Source of the DNA: Acidobacteriota bacterium
GTDB lineage: Bacteria; Acidobacteriota; Blastocatellia; RBC074
Assembly (NCBI GenBank): GCA_018269055.1
Contig: JAFDVI010000020.1
Span: 434,001-498,000 of the forward strand
Direction: 5' to 3'
Length of the DNA: 64,000 nucleotides
Position numbers and translations under genes: made by a program. Shown piece by piece: positions 1-8,742 of the stretch; position 1 is the first letter of the stretch; the number at the start of each line of letters is the position of its first letter. Below the pieces are notes generated by a model. It was not told the DNA's origin and searched no databases. It worked only from the letters and a program-made list of their open reading frames with translations.

Positions 1-321
1 CACAGCCGGGATGCTGAACGCGAAGCGGATTTCCTGGGTCTCTACAACATCAAAAACGCCGGGTACAACACGGGCGGCATGGTGGAAATGTTCGAGATGC
101 TCCAACAAGTGTCTAAAGGCGGGGGCTCGCTGGGTTCCGTCCTGGCCAGCCATCCTGACCCGCGCGAACGCGAAGCCAATACACGTCTGGAAATTGATTC
201 GCACATTCAAGGGTCGGATCGTCGCGGAATTTCCAATTCCAACGATTTTCAACGCTTGAAGGGCGGATTCTCCGCGACAACGAAAACTTCCCCGGCGCGT
301 AAAACGCGGCCACGTCCGTAA
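1..321 (+). CDS. M48-family zinc metallopeptidase, C-terminal part
   Basis: The reading frame is open from the first base of the window, so the start and the HExxH zinc site lie upstream. What is visible begins with S-R-D-A-E-R-E-A-D, the segment that carries the third zinc ligand (the Glu of EREAD) in M48 peptidases, followed by GYNTGGMVEMFEML and the HPDPREREAN segment typical of the C-terminal end of secreted BepA/LoiP-like M48 enzymes. These degrade or chaperone misfolded outer-envelope proteins. About 40 residues of basic, low-complexity tail follow, ending in TSPARKTRPRP. The family call is firm; the exact subgroup cannot be judged from this fragment. Confidence 0.85.
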   Translation, partial: HSRDAEREADFLGLYNIKNAGYNTGGMVEMFEMLQQVSKGGGSLGSVLASHPDPREREANTRLEIDSHIQGSDRRGISNSNDFQRLKGGFSATTKTSPARKTRPRP

Positions 322-326
322 TGCTG

Positions 327-492
327 ATTGAGGGATAGGGAGAAACAGGGATCGAGGGATGGAGCGGAGAGGCAGGTCGCCGACAGCGCTTCATAAGGTA
401 CGAATGAGTATGCCAGCCGCAAAAGTTAGATTTCAGCACAGCACTTCTCGATCCCTCCGTCCCTCATTCTCTTCGTCTCTTCATCTCTCGAT
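327..492. repeat. Octamer-word inverted repeat overlapping a gene start
   Basis: Purine-rich DNA at 327-371 reads as 8-bp words (ATTGAGGG, ATAGGGAG, AAACAGGG, ATCGAGGG), and the pyrimidine-rich stretch 446-492 reads, on the other strand, as AGATGAAG, AGACGAAG, AGAATGAG, GGACGGAG, GGATCGAG. AGGGATCGAG at 347-356 pairs perfectly with 447-456. The right arm lies inside the signal-peptide region of the next gene. The same GACGGAGGGAT words recur near 10545 and 10985. Confidence 0.6.
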
Positions 493-1951
493 CATCTCGC
501 TGCTGATCGTCTTTCTCTTACCCACTGACGGATTCGCACAAAAAAATCAACGTCCCAAACTGCTGCCAGCCGCTCGAAAAGATTTGGCTGGCAAGATTAT
601 TCTGCTGCCGCAAGACGACCGGTATCTGGAATTAAAGATGATGGCGCAGATTGCCGATCATTATCTGGCGCTGCCGCCTTCTGGGTTTTTGACGCCGGAA
701 CCTCGTTCCGCTGAATTGGTTGAGTGGTTGAAAGGACAAAATTTGGCCGGCGTGACGGGCATACTGGTTTCCCTGGACGCAAACATCACAGAGATTTCGT
801 CCGTCTTGAGACTATTTCGCGCGCAGAATTCCAAGCTGCCAATTTACGGATTTGCCTCCCTGGATTCATCGGCGGACGCTTCGAAACAATCCTGCCAATC
901 GGCGATAGATTTGGTAGCCGACGGTTCGCTGGATTTTCTGTTGATCGGCCAAAACGAAGATTTGAGCGCCAAACCCGCGCAGATCGCGCGCGCGCGGCTG
1001 ATTGGCGACGCCGTTTCGCGGGAAATTGGCGAAAAGGTCGCGTTCGCCAGCGGGCAAACGTCCCTGCCCGAAATTCTGCTGGCCAAAATGTTGGCGCAAC
1101 GATTCGGTCGTTCGCCCAGGGTGTTGCCGGTCTATTCCTCCAACGAAGGCCGAACCAGCAAGGACAATGCTTCGGTTTCGCTGAATCAAATCATCAACGC
1201 CAAAATCAAATTGCTGGGCGGTTCCGTGATGACGCAGAATCAGGAAACGGCTCCGCAAGTGGACGCGCTGTTGTTCATCCACACACCGCAAACCACCGAA
1301 GCCCAGCGCACGGATTTGGTCATGAGCGTACTGCAAACGATTGATTCGGGCGTGCGCGTCACCTTTCTGGATTTGTCGGAAACCACGAAAACCAAGGAAG
1401 CAATGCTGACCGAATTGCGCAACCATAAATTGCTGGGCAAGCTCACGTCTTACGCTTCTGCGGCTCCGGGCGATTCTTCGCGCGAGGCAGTGAATCGCGC
1501 GCTGGCGCAAACGTCCATCTTTTTCACGGCGATCAAATCCCTGCGCGATGATATTGACCGCGTGCATCGCATTGAACGCGCACAGGTCAATCTGCTTTTC
1601 AGCCGGATTCTGGAAGATTGGGGGTATCAGTTGATCGTCCGCCCGCAACTGGAAGAATTCGCCCGACAACAACTGCAAACCGATCCGGCCAAACTCGGCG
1701 ACAAAACCGATCGCGCTGAAACCTTTACTATTGAGGCGCTGCGAAAACTGGCGACCGAACTGTTCGACGAACAATTTCATCGCAATGTCCACGCAATTTT
1801 GATGAACAGCGGCACGCGCATACAGTTTCGCGTCAGCATGCTGCAACAATTACAAGTCCGATTTCCTTCGCAGAACACCGCTGAACCCGAAATCCGACAA
1901 ATCATCCATACCTTTTTCGAGGGATACTTACCGAACGGAGGTAGGCAGTAG
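404..1951 (+). CDS. Secreted DUF4127-family protein
   Basis: Resembles DUF4127: the mature N-terminus has KIILLPQDDRYLE, then LALPPSGFLTPEP, VEWLKGQ and ILVSLDANI, matching the family's 'P-x-DDRP ... LP ... SLDML' layout; length (515 aa) is normal for the family. The biochemical role of DUF4127 is not known to me. A hydrophobic segment around residues 27-42 ending in GFAQ looks like a signal peptide. Start chosen at 404 because AAGG precedes it at suitable spacing; 359 and 410 are alternatives. The signal peptide coding region coincides with the pyrimidine-rich arm of a repeat, so it may have been recruited from it. The next gene on the same strand encodes a sugar-phosphate SIS protein, which hints at a cell-wall sugar context. 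Confidence 0.6.
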   Translation: MSMPAAKVRFQHSTSRSLRPSFSSSLHLSIISLLIVFLLPTDGFAQKNQRPKLLPAARKDLAGKIILLPQDDRYLELKMMAQIADHYLALPPSGFLTPEPRSAELVEWLKGQNLAGVTGILVSLDANITEISSVLRLFRAQNSKLPIYGFASLDSSADASKQSCQSAIDLVADGSLDFLLIGQNEDLSAKPAQIARARLIGDAVSREIGEKVAFASGQTSLPEILLAKMLAQRFGRSPRVLPVYSSNEGRTSKDNASVSLNQIINAKIKLLGGSVMTQNQETAPQVDALLFIHTPQTTEAQRTDLVMSVLQTIDSGVRVTFLDLSETTKTKEAMLTELRNHKLLGKLTSYASAAPGDSSREAVNRALAQTSIFFTAIKSLRDDIDRVHRIERAQVNLLFSRILEDWGYQLIVRPQLEEFARQQLQTDPAKLGDKTDRAETFTIEALRKLATELFDEQFHRNVHAILMNSGTRIQFRVSMLQQLQVRFPSQNTAEPEIRQIIHTFFEGYLPNGGRQ

Positions 1952-2061
1952 TCAGTAGACAGGATTGAACTTTGGGTGGTTGGTTTCATCGGCATCGGCA
2001 ATCACCCCATCCTTTTACTTGCCGCGTCTGACGCTCACTACTGTCTACTGACTGCTGCTAC
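1941..2061. repeat. Heptamer-word inverted repeat at the DUF4127 stop
   Basis: The left arm 1941-1962 is three 7-bp words (GTAGGCA, GTAGTCA, GTAGACA). The right arm 2041-2061 is their near-exact reverse complement, sharing CTGTCTACTGACT. The left arm contains the last codons and the TAG stop of the upstream gene. The loop is about 78 bases. The right arm ends 7 bases before the ribosome-binding site of the next gene. Confidence 0.7.
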
Positions 2062-2088
2062 TTTTTTGGGGAGGAACGTCACAACTCA

Positions 2089-3114
2089 ATGTCTTTAATG
2101 CTCTCAGAGATTGAACAACAACCCACCGCCATTGAACGAACCATCAAACGAGAATCCAAAAAAATCGAACGCTTCGCCGCCCGGTTGCGAGAAAAGCGTC
2201 CGCGCTTGATTGTTCTGGTCGCGCGTGGCAGTTCCGACAATGCCGCGCTGTTTGGCCGCTACTTGCTGGAACTCACGACCGGAATTCCGGTGTCGCTGGC
2301 GGCTCCGGCGGTTCACACCCTGTACAAAGCCAAATTGGATTTGCGCGACGCGCTGGTTGTCGGCGTGTCGCAATCCGGCGAGGGCATAGACATCAACCTG
2401 ACACTGGAAAACGCCAAACGTAGCGGCGCGACAACACTGGCCATCACCAACGAAGCGGAATCTTCGATGGCCAAACTCTGTGACGAAGCATTTTTGATTC
2501 ACGCCGGTCGCGAACGCAGTGTTGCCGCAACCAAAACCTACACCGGGCAGTTGCTGATTTTTCATTTGCTGGCGCGAGCTTTGGGGCAAAGCAAAATGGA
2601 AATCGAACGGTTGCCGGAACTTGCCGCCGAAACGCTGAAGCTAAAATCCACAGTTGCTGCGATGGTGGAACGGTACGCCTTTATGGAACAGTGCGTCGTC
2701 GTCGGGCGCGGATTGAATTACGCCAACGCTTACGAATTCGCGATCAAGTTGATGGAAACCTGTTACGTGGTGGCCGAGCGGTTTTCCGGCGCCGATTTTT
2801 TGCACGGGCCGATTGCGATGGTGGACAGCGGATTTCCTGTGTTTGTGTTCGCTCCGCAGGGGCCGACGCTGAAAGGAATGAATGAATTGCTGGCCAAGCT
2901 GAAAACCATCGGGGCGGAAACGCTGGCGATTTCCAGTGACGCGGCGGCGCTGAAAACGGCATCGCGCGGCATCAAAATGCCGCGCATCGAAGAATTGTTG
3001 TCGCCGATTCCCTACATCATCCCAGCGCAACTGTTCGCGGCACTGCTGGCCGAAGCCAAAGGCTTAACGCCGGATCAACCTCGCTCACTGTCGAAAGTGA
3101 CAAAGACAGTCTGA
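2089..3114 (+). CDS. Double-SIS sugar isomerase/deaminase (GlmS/NagB-II-like)
   Basis: A 341-residue protein made of two SIS domains with no glutaminase domain. First SIS (about 30-165) has ARGSSDNAA and the phosphate loop VSQSGEGID; second (about 195-330) has VGRGLNYANAYEFAIKLMET and the ERFSGADFLHGP segment that carries catalytic residues in GlmS and NagB-II proteins. By family knowledge such stand-alone forms are glucosamine-6-phosphate deaminases or related ketose/aldose-amine enzymes acting in the cytoplasm. GGGGAGGAA lies 13 bases before the ATG. It follows the secreted DUF4127 gene across a hairpin repeat, possibly in one transcript. Exact substrate cannot be told from sequence alone. 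Confidence 0.8.
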   Translation: MSLMLSEIEQQPTAIERTIKRESKKIERFAARLREKRPRLIVLVARGSSDNAALFGRYLLELTTGIPVSLAAPAVHTLYKAKLDLRDALVVGVSQSGEGIDINLTLENAKRSGATTLAITNEAESSMAKLCDEAFLIHAGRERSVAATKTYTGQLLIFHLLARALGQSKMEIERLPELAAETLKLKSTVAAMVERYAFMEQCVVVGRGLNYANAYEFAIKLMETCYVVAERFSGADFLHGPIAMVDSGFPVFVFAPQGPTLKGMNELLAKLKTIGAETLAISSDAAALKTASRGIKMPRIEELLSPIPYIIPAQLFAALLAEAKGLTPDQPRSLSKVTKTV

Positions 3115-3115
3115 C

Positions 3116-3216
3116 CTGGGTACGCGATGCCTCCGGCTCGCGGGCGTGGCAACTCGTCTCTTTATCTTCACTACATCACTTGCCGAGGCCGCACGCTGGA
3201 AACGATGCGTACCCAG
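3116..3216. repeat. Inverted repeat filling the gap between two stop codons
   Basis: CTGGGTACGC at 3116-3125 is the perfect reverse complement of 3207-3216; inside these, the arms stay similar but diverge (GATGCCTCCGGCTCG against a GCACGCTGGAAACGAT-type inner arm). The element occupies the intergenic gap 3115-3217 to within one base at each end. It belongs to the same family as the perfect hairpin at 20231-20327. Confidence 0.7.
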
Positions 3217-3217
3217 C

Positions 3218-4762
3218 TTACTTCACAGGTTGATACAGGATGAAGTTCGTCGGTTCGTACACCCAGGCTACGCGCAACCAGTCCGGCGCTTTTTTGGGAT
3301 CAGCGAGCGGCTTTAATTCTTTTCGCTCTTTGATCTCGCGTTTGCCGATGATGATGTAATCCACCTGGTTGTTTTCTACCCACACGCGAAGCTCATCCAA
3401 CGATTTGACCTGTGGAAAGAACACCCATTCTTGGCGGCTCATATAAGCCAGATGCGGTTTGCGGGCGACAATTCGCAAACTGTGCGGCGCGGCGTTCGAC
3501 CCCAACACGAACTCACGCGCTCCGGCCAATTCCATCGGTTGCGCATCCAGAAACTCCCTCACGTCATTGCGTGAAGCGGCAACCGAAGTTGCGAACATCA
3601 CGGCAACCAACGCAACCGGGATCACCGCAAATGCCCGTGCTTTCCACCAACCTTGCGCGCGAACCAGTTCCAACCAACGCACCGTTGCAAACACCGCAAA
3701 GCCCGCATACAAGGCCATCACGAAAAAGTAATAGCGCGTTTCCCAATGGTTCAGCGCCATCAACAGCCAGTAAAGCCCGCCTGCGATCAACACCAGCAGC
3801 ACCGGTTTTGATTTTCGTCCGAGGAAAGACAGTCCAACGCCCAACCAGGCCAGCCAGCCAACCAGCGGCGCAACCAAATCGCAAGTAATACTTTGCCACA
3901 AACTTTCGTACAAATTGATCGGATACCGCTTCAACAATCGCGTCGGATCGTACCAAAGAACATCGCCGAAGGAATGAAACCGCTTTCCCAACGCCCGCGT
4001 GGCGTCCTGGTTGACTTCGCCCGCGACCAGTTCAGGGTAAAACTCCGTGGCGATGTTCAGATAGTTGGTATTGTAAAATGGCGATCCATGATGCCTGGAA
4101 TTCGCCACCAACCACGGCGAAGCGGCAATGAAAAACATCACGATGAACAAGGCCGCCGATTTCCACCGCTCGCGCCAGCTCAGATCGAACAGGTTCAGCA
4201 ACAAGATGCCAATCAGACAAGCCGTCAGTAAAAACAATCCGTTGTACCGAATCACATACGCCGCGCCGGTCAACAACCCGGTTAGCACAATCCGCCAACG
4301 CGCGCTGAGTCGTTCGCTGGTGAATACCACCAACACGGCCAGACAAACCAGCAAAAAGAAAACATCCGTCGCCGCATTGATCGAAAACTGCGGAAACTGG
4401 CCGCTGGCGATGGCCACCAATTGCGCTCCCAATCCAACCCAGAATCCGAACAGTCGCGCGAACAACAGGAAAACCAGCCAACCACACAGCACTGCGCACA
4501 CAACCGACATCCATTTGCCGACGGTGAACAAATCTCCGCCAAGCCCCGTCAGTTTGCCAAACATCGCGAGCACCGCCGGGTAACCCGGCCCTTGAAACGG
4601 GTTTTGAGGAAATTGCCCTGCGGCGATGCGCTCCGCGTCCGGCGCGTAGTAATGATAAAAATCCGTTTCGGTGGCGTAATTCCCGAACGGATGTTGGCGG
4701 GCAAGAAAGACCAGCGTAAGGAGATGAATCAGGCAGAATAAAAGAGGCAACCAGCGTTTCAT
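3218..4762 (-). CDS. GT-C fold membrane glycosyltransferase (GT39/PMT-like)
   Basis: A 514-residue polytopic membrane protein with about ten hydrophobic spans over residues 5-390 and a soluble C-terminal domain. The first outer loop has NYATETDFYHYYAPDAERIAAG, including the acidic E-T-D motif expected of GT-C enzymes, which use polyprenyl-phosphate sugars and transfer to lipid or protein on the periplasmic side. PFQGPGYPAVLA is typical of the PMT_2 group. The C-terminal domain (about 400-514) ends in a WVYEPTNFILYQPVK strand. The ATG directly abuts a hairpin repeat and has no clear Shine-Dalgarno, so leaderless or repeat-derived translation signals are possible. Acceptor and sugar are unknown. 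Confidence 0.72.
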   Translation of the reverse strand: MKRWLPLLFCLIHLLTLVFLARQHPFGNYATETDFYHYYAPDAERIAAGQFPQNPFQGPGYPAVLAMFGKLTGLGGDLFTVGKWMSVVCAVLCGWLVFLLFARLFGFWVGLGAQLVAIASGQFPQFSINAATDVFFLLVCLAVLVVFTSERLSARWRIVLTGLLTGAAYVIRYNGLFLLTACLIGILLLNLFDLSWRERWKSAALFIVMFFIAASPWLVANSRHHGSPFYNTNYLNIATEFYPELVAGEVNQDATRALGKRFHSFGDVLWYDPTRLLKRYPINLYESLWQSITCDLVAPLVGWLAWLGVGLSFLGRKSKPVLLVLIAGGLYWLLMALNHWETRYYFFVMALYAGFAVFATVRWLELVRAQGWWKARAFAVIPVALVAVMFATSVAASRNDVREFLDAQPMELAGAREFVLGSNAAPHSLRIVARKPHLAYMSRQEWVFFPQVKSLDELRVWVENNQVDYIIIGKREIKERKELKPLADPKKAPDWLRVAWVYEPTNFILYQPVK

Positions 4763-4853
4763 AAATCAAAAGGCAAAAGGCGAAAGGCAAAAATCAAAAG
4801 GGCGGAACTGATTTTATTTTGCCTTTTGAGATTTGCCTTTTGCCTTTTGATTT
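4763..4853. repeat. Heptamer-word inverted repeat that is the entire intergenic gap
   Basis: The left arm 4763-4781 is perfectly complementary to 4835-4853 (19 bp). The arms are iterated 7-mers: AAAAGGC, AAAAGGC, GAAAGGC, AAAAATC, AAAAGGG on the left and GCCTTTT words on the right. It begins one base after the GT39 start codon and ends one base before the stop codon of the GMC gene, so nothing but the element separates the two genes. Confidence 0.8.
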
Positions 4854-6548
4854 CTAAAGGTTTCCTTTCCTTTTCTCTTCCAGCATGTATTCCGACGCGC
4901 GCCAGGCCAGCGCCATAATCGTCAACGTCGGATTTTTATGCGTGCCCGAAGCAAACGCAGCGCCATCCATGACAAACAAATTCTTCACGTCCCAGGACTG
5001 ATTGAACAGATTCAGCACCGATGTCTTGGCATCGCTGCCCATGTGAATCGTTCCCATTTCGTGAATCGAATGGCCGGCAATGCTTGGCTCTTTGGGCATT
5101 TGCACGTCAACGGCTTTGGCCGCGGCGAAGATTTCTTCGTACGTCTGGCGAATATATTTGAACATTGCGCGGTCATTGTCATGCAGTGGGCTTTGAATCC
5201 TGAGCACCGGAATTCCCCATTTGTCTTTCACGTTTGGATCGAGTTCGACGAACTTATCCGGCGCAGGCAGCATTTCTCCATGACAGGCCAGCGTCACGCG
5301 CGCGCCCGTCCATTTGCGGACTTCTTTTTTGAAAGCTTCGCCAAAGCCCGGCATTCGCTTCGGATTTTTGTCCGGTCGCATGCGCAATCGCGACGATGGT
5401 TCGATCTGGAAGCCGCGAACGAAGTCCCGCTTTTCGTTCGGTCGGAAATATCCGAACCACGGAATGACGATGTGCGAACCGCCGATGCCGTCTCCGGCTT
5501 CGCGCGGTTGCCAGAACAGTTCGGGGAAATACGCCTGCGCATCAACGTCCAGATGTTCAATGAAGTTTTTGCCGATCAAGCCGCTGGAATTGGCGATGCC
5601 GGAACCGAGCATCAGCCGCGTGCTTTCCAGCGTTCCGCAGGCAATGATCACGGCGCGCGCGGCAATATCGCGCGTTTTCCCTGTGGTTTTGTCAATGTAA
5701 CTGACGCCCGAAGCCATGCCTTTTTTGTTGGTATTGACCTTGTGCGCCATCGCGTTGGTGATGAGCGTGAATGTCTTCGGATACTTTTTCATCAGCGGAT
5801 CAACTTGCCGAAACGCCGCGTTGTAAAACGAATGCGTCTCGCAACCATCCGGGCATTCGGCGCAATAGTGGCAATGCCTGTAACCGTTGTAATCTTTTGT
5901 CAGCATTGCGCGGCGCACGTTGATCGCAGGAATCCCTGCTTTTTTCGCGGCGCGTTTGATGATCCAATCCGAACATTTCAGATTGACCGGCGGCAGGAAG
6001 TTTTCACTGTCGGGCAGATCGGGATGACTTTCCTTCTGTCCGCAAACGCCCATAAAAATTTCGGCTTTGTCGTAATATGGCGCGATGTCTTTGTAATCAA
6101 TCGGCCAATCCAGCCCTTGCCCGTCACGCGAACGCATCTTGAAATCGGCTTCGTTGAACCGGTTGGCGAATCGTCCCCAGAACATCGTGCGACCGCCAAC
6201 GTTGCGCGCACGCATCCATTCGTACGGCAATTTTTCCGGTGTGGTGTACGGTTCGTCTTTCGTCGGGCCGTACATCGAATACTTCTGTTTGAATTCGTCG
6301 CTGCGCGAAAGCTCCGTTTTTAAGCCCCGATGTTCGTCGTCATAGGGAAACGGGTCGTGGTAGGGGAAATCAACCATATGTTTTCTGAGCGGCCCGGTTT
6401 CCAGCATGGCCACGTTTAGCCCGGCATTTACCAACACCCAGGCAGCGGTTCCTCCGGCAGCGCCCGAACCGACGATGACCACGTCGTAAACCGGTTGTTG
6501 GCGCCTGACAGTTCGTTGTTGTCCCAGCATAAAGGCAGTCCTTTCCAA
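4854..6548 (-). CDS. GMC-family FAD-dependent sugar/alcohol oxidoreductase
   Basis: 564 residues. The N-terminal FAD-binding Rossmann motif is [15 protein letters not shown] (about 25-40) and the C-terminal GMC domain has [26 protein letters not shown] and [12 protein letters not shown] with the His/Asn active-site pair. It is closest in style to the glucose/gluconate/glucoside-3-dehydrogenase group, which oxidise sugars with a separate electron acceptor. Residues near 228-240 hold [11 protein letters not shown], a four-cysteine cluster with ferredoxin-like spacing. No signal peptide is visible and no small subunit or cytochrome partner lies beside it. A Met at residue 7 is an alternative start. 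Substrate is inferred only at class level. Confidence 0.85.
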   Translation of the reverse strand: MERTAFMLGQQRTVRRQQPVYDVVIVGSGAAGGTAAWVLVNAGLNVAMLETGPLRKHMVDFPYHDPFPYDDEHRGLKTELSRSDEFKQKYSMYGPTKDEPYTTPEKLPYEWMRARNVGGRTMFWGRFANRFNEADFKMRSRDGQGLDWPIDYKDIAPYYDKAEIFMGVCGQKESHPDLPDSENFLPPVNLKCSDWIIKRAAKKAGIPAINVRRAMLTKDYNGYRHCHYCAECPDGCETHSFYNAAFRQVDPLMKKYPKTFTLITNAMAHKVNTNKKGMASGVSYIDKTTGKTRDIAARAVIIACGTLESTRLMLGSGIANSSGLIGKNFIEHLDVDAQAYFPELFWQPREAGDGIGGSHIVIPWFGYFRPNEKRDFVRGFQIEPSSRLRMRPDKNPKRMPGFGEAFKKEVRKWTGARVTLACHGEMLPAPDKFVELDPNVKDKWGIPVLRIQSPLHDNDRAMFKYIRQTYEEIFAAAKAVDVQMPKEPSIAGHSIHEMGTIHMGSDAKTSVLNLFNQSWDVKNLFVMDGAAFASGTHKNPTLTIMALAWRASEYMLEEKRKGNL

Positions 6549-6678
6549 TAAGTTTTCCCACGAAACGACACGACGAACTACGAGGGGTTAGACCGTTCGC
6601 GGGAAGAAATTCGTTTGTAACAGGTGAATCACGGCGGATTTAATGAAGCTGAATTTTAGGCGGCGGGTCGCAAGATGT
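6549..6678. other. Intergenic stretch with a degenerate repeat half
   Basis: This gap holds no convincing gene. 6556-6585 carries CCCACGAAACGACACGACG, which resembles one arm of the CCACGAAG-type inverted repeat at 18426-18497 without a matching second arm. Confidence 0.35.
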
Positions 6679-7155
6679 CTAGCCAGTGGTTTTTCCCAAT
6701 TCTGCCAATGATTTGCGAATGCGCGCCTGCGACTTTTCGCCCATTCCCTGGACGCTGTTGAGACCTCCGCCGGCAACGAACTTGGCGAAATCGTCCAGAT
6801 TGGTCAGGCAAAACTGGTCGTACAGGACTTTCAATGTTTTGATGCCAACGCCCTCAACTTCCAACAAGTCGAGCGTTGATTCCGGAATCCGGGCTTTGAT
6901 CTCTTCGTAGGCTTTGAAGGTTCCGGTGGTCAGCAAATCGCCGATTTTCTTGCTGATGGCTTCGCCGATGCCGGGCAGTTCGCGAAGCCCCGCAACGCCC
7001 TTTTCCGAATAAATTTCCGCTAGCGGCTGCGGCCAATCTTCAATCGTGTCCGCCGCCAATTGGTACGACCGAACCTTGAAGAAATTTTCGCCGCCAAGCT
7101 CCAACAAGGCAGCCAAGCGGCGAAACACATCGGCTATTTGGGGATTGGTCATCAC
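6679..7155 (-). CDS. Stand-alone PolX-type helix-hairpin-helix protein
   Basis: The 158 residues match the N-terminal portion of bacterial family-X DNA polymerases: a Pol-beta-like helical domain ([36 protein letters not shown]), then an HhH ([19 protein letters not shown]) and a second HhH ([18 protein letters not shown]) plus [16 protein letters not shown]. Full PolX proteins are about 570 residues with palm and PHP nuclease domains; none of that follows here, and the stop is clean. Such fragments bind DNA ends or gaps in the parent protein; here it may act alone or as a partner. Its start codon is next to a direct/inverted repeat. Confidence 0.75.
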   Translation of the reverse strand: MMTNPQIADVFRRLAALLELGGENFFKVRSYQLAADTIEDWPQPLAEIYSEKGVAGLRELPGIGEAISKKIGDLLTTGTFKAYEEIKARIPESTLDLLEVEGVGIKTLKVLYDQFCLTNLDDFAKFVAGGGLNSVQGMGEKSQARIRKSLAELGKTTG

Positions 7156-7258
7156 AAATGTTTTGTCCAGGCTTTAGCCTGCTACTGTCAAATGTTTTGA
7201 GTCCAGGCTTTAGCCTGCTACTGTCTTACACGGCCACTGGTAGCCTGAAAGCTGGACT
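7156..7258. repeat. Tandem 34-36-bp repeat with a partial inverted copy
   Basis: Two near-identical copies lie at 7156-7189 and 7190-7225, each AAATGTTTT(GA)G followed by TCCAGGCTTTAGCCTGCTAC and TGTC. An imperfect inverted copy (TAGCCTGAAAGCTGGACT) lies at 7241-7258. Each copy holds an internal palindrome, AGGCTTTAGCCT. The block begins one base before the HhH start codon and overlaps the last 13 codons and the stop of the peroxidase gene. Confidence 0.75.
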
Positions 7259-8417
7259 CTAAGCGACTTTCTTCAGGCAGCTTGCCAGTCAGCGATTCCA
7301 AAAACGCGACCAGATCGCGCTGCTCATCTTCGGAGAGTCCCAGCGGCGCTAAATCCCATTCGCGCGCGACGTTCGCCTTTCCGCCTTCGTTGTAAAACCT
7401 GACGACTTCGGCCAGCGTGCGCGCGCTGCCGTCGTGAAAGTACGGAGCTGTCAGCGCAATGTTGCGCAGCGTCGGCGTGCGAAACGCTCCGATGTCGAAT
7501 ACGACGTAACTGAATCGCACGCGTCCTAGTTCTTCTCCGCCCGGTTGTTTGGCCAACCGATCAATTACTTCCTTGCTCTGGGGAGTATCCACCACGTCAA
7601 ATGCAACGCGGGAGAGTTTGTCAAAATGCGGATTGCTCATCGCCACGCCGGTGTTGTGATATTGAAAGTCCGTGAAAAACGGCATGGCTTCGCTGAAGGT
7701 GTGGCAGCGAGAACAACGCGCACGACCGCGGAAAATGGCCAAACCACGTTTGGCTGCATCGCTCATCGCCGATGAATCTCCGGCATTGAACCGGTCAAAC
7801 GCCGAATCGCCCGACACCAGCGTTCGTTCATACGCGGCCAGCGCTTGCCCAACGCGAGCAATACTCGGTTCGCCGCCAAAAACCGATTGAAACGCGGAGT
7901 AGTATTCCGCCAATCCCTTCAACCTCGTCACCACGTCGTCATACGAACGATTGCCCATCTCAATCGGATTGGTCAGCGGTTGAATCGCCTGATCCTCCAA
8001 ACCTTCGGCACGGCCATCCCAAAATTGATTCGGATAAAACATGGCATTGAACAAACTCGGCGAATTGCGCGAACCGAGTTGGCCGCCGATGCCTTCGGCG
8101 ACGGGTTTGCCATCGCCAAAGGCAAGTTTCGGATCGTGGCAGCTTGCACAGGAAATTTTGCCGTCCGCCGACAGCCGCGCATCAAAAAACAATTTGCGAC
8201 CGAGTTCGACCTTGGCCGCCGACATCGGATTGTTGCGCGGCACATAAAACGACCACGTATCCGCGGGCAATCCGAGCGGGATCGCCAGCTTTAATAAGCG
8301 CTCTTCGGCGCTAAACTTCGGCTCCAACGTCGCGAAGGCCAGCAGCGAAAACGCTAGCACAATCACCAGCCGTAGCCAGCGCGAATCGAATTGTCGTCGA
8401 GTGAACTTTTGTTTCAT
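7218..8417 (-). CDS. Di-haem cytochrome c peroxidase (MauG/CCP family)
   Basis: Two haem c sites are visible: CASCH near residue 89 and CSRCH near residue 236, with the surrounding family blocks LGRKLFFDARLS, GGQLGSRNSPSLFNAMF, FWDGRAEGLEDQA and RTPTLRNIALTAPYFHDGS. A single N-terminal hydrophobic span exports it to the periplasm, where family members reduce hydrogen peroxide or oxidise proteins. Start placed at 8417 (MKQKFTRRQF), because the longer reading from 8447 runs into the upstream toxin gene and gives a poor leader. The last residues (about SSFQATSGRVRQ) are encoded by repeat DNA, so the native C-terminus may have been replaced. Confidence 0.88.
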   Translation of the reverse strand: MKQKFTRRQFDSRWLRLVIVLAFSLLAFATLEPKFSAEERLLKLAIPLGLPADTWSFYVPRNNPMSAAKVELGRKLFFDARLSADGKISCASCHDPKLAFGDGKPVAEGIGGQLGSRNSPSLFNAMFYPNQFWDGRAEGLEDQAIQPLTNPIEMGNRSYDDVVTRLKGLAEYYSAFQSVFGGEPSIARVGQALAAYERTLVSGDSAFDRFNAGDSSAMSDAAKRGLAIFRGRARCSRCHTFSEAMPFFTDFQYHNTGVAMSNPHFDKLSRVAFDVVDTPQSKEVIDRLAKQPGGEELGRVRFSYVVFDIGAFRTPTLRNIALTAPYFHDGSARTLAEVVRFYNEGGKANVAREWDLAPLGLSEDEQRDLVAFLESLTGKLPEESRLESSFQATSGRVRQ

Positions 8418-8439
8418 TTCAATTTCGCAATTGAGTGCA

Positions 8440-8742
8440 TCAATCATTCGAGCTTAACACATCCTGCGCCTGATGCCTGACGCGCAGCACATAGACAGTT
8501 TCATCTTCGATGATAAAAAGGATTCGATATTTGTCGAAAAGCAGATGGCGAATCTCCGCACCGAACTTTTTGCTTTCCGGTGCAAGCGGACAACGCGCCG
8601 GAAAAGTTTGCAGACTTTCAATTGATTCTGTCGCGTCGAAATACCAAAGAATCGCTTTATCAGAGGAATGCTGTGCTATCCAGCGCGCAGCAGCTTTTAG
8701 ATCCTCTTCCGCTTCTTTTTCAACAATGACTTTGAAACTCAT
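8440..8742 (-). CDS. ParE/RelE-type toxin
   Basis: A 100-residue RelE/ParE superfamily protein: VEKEAEEDLKAAARWIAQHS, then FPARCPLAPES, EIRHLLFDKYRILFIIEDETVYVLRVRHQAQD. By family this is either a gyrase poison (ParE) or an mRNA endonuclease (RelE); the RHLLFDKYRILF block fits ParE/YoeB-like plasmid-stabilisation proteins. Its ATG overlaps the stop of the antitoxin gene by four bases (8739-8742), so the pair is translationally coupled. The gene ends just upstream of the peroxidase gene. Confidence 0.85.
   Translation of the reverse strand: MSFKVIVEKEAEEDLKAAARWIAQHSSDKAILWYFDATESIESLQTFPARCPLAPESKKFGAEIRHLLFDKYRILFIIEDETVYVLRVRHQAQDVLSSND

Noticed and set aside
4938-6323. Plus-strand frame of 461 codons
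   Set aside because: Antisense shadow of the GMC oxidoreductase gene.
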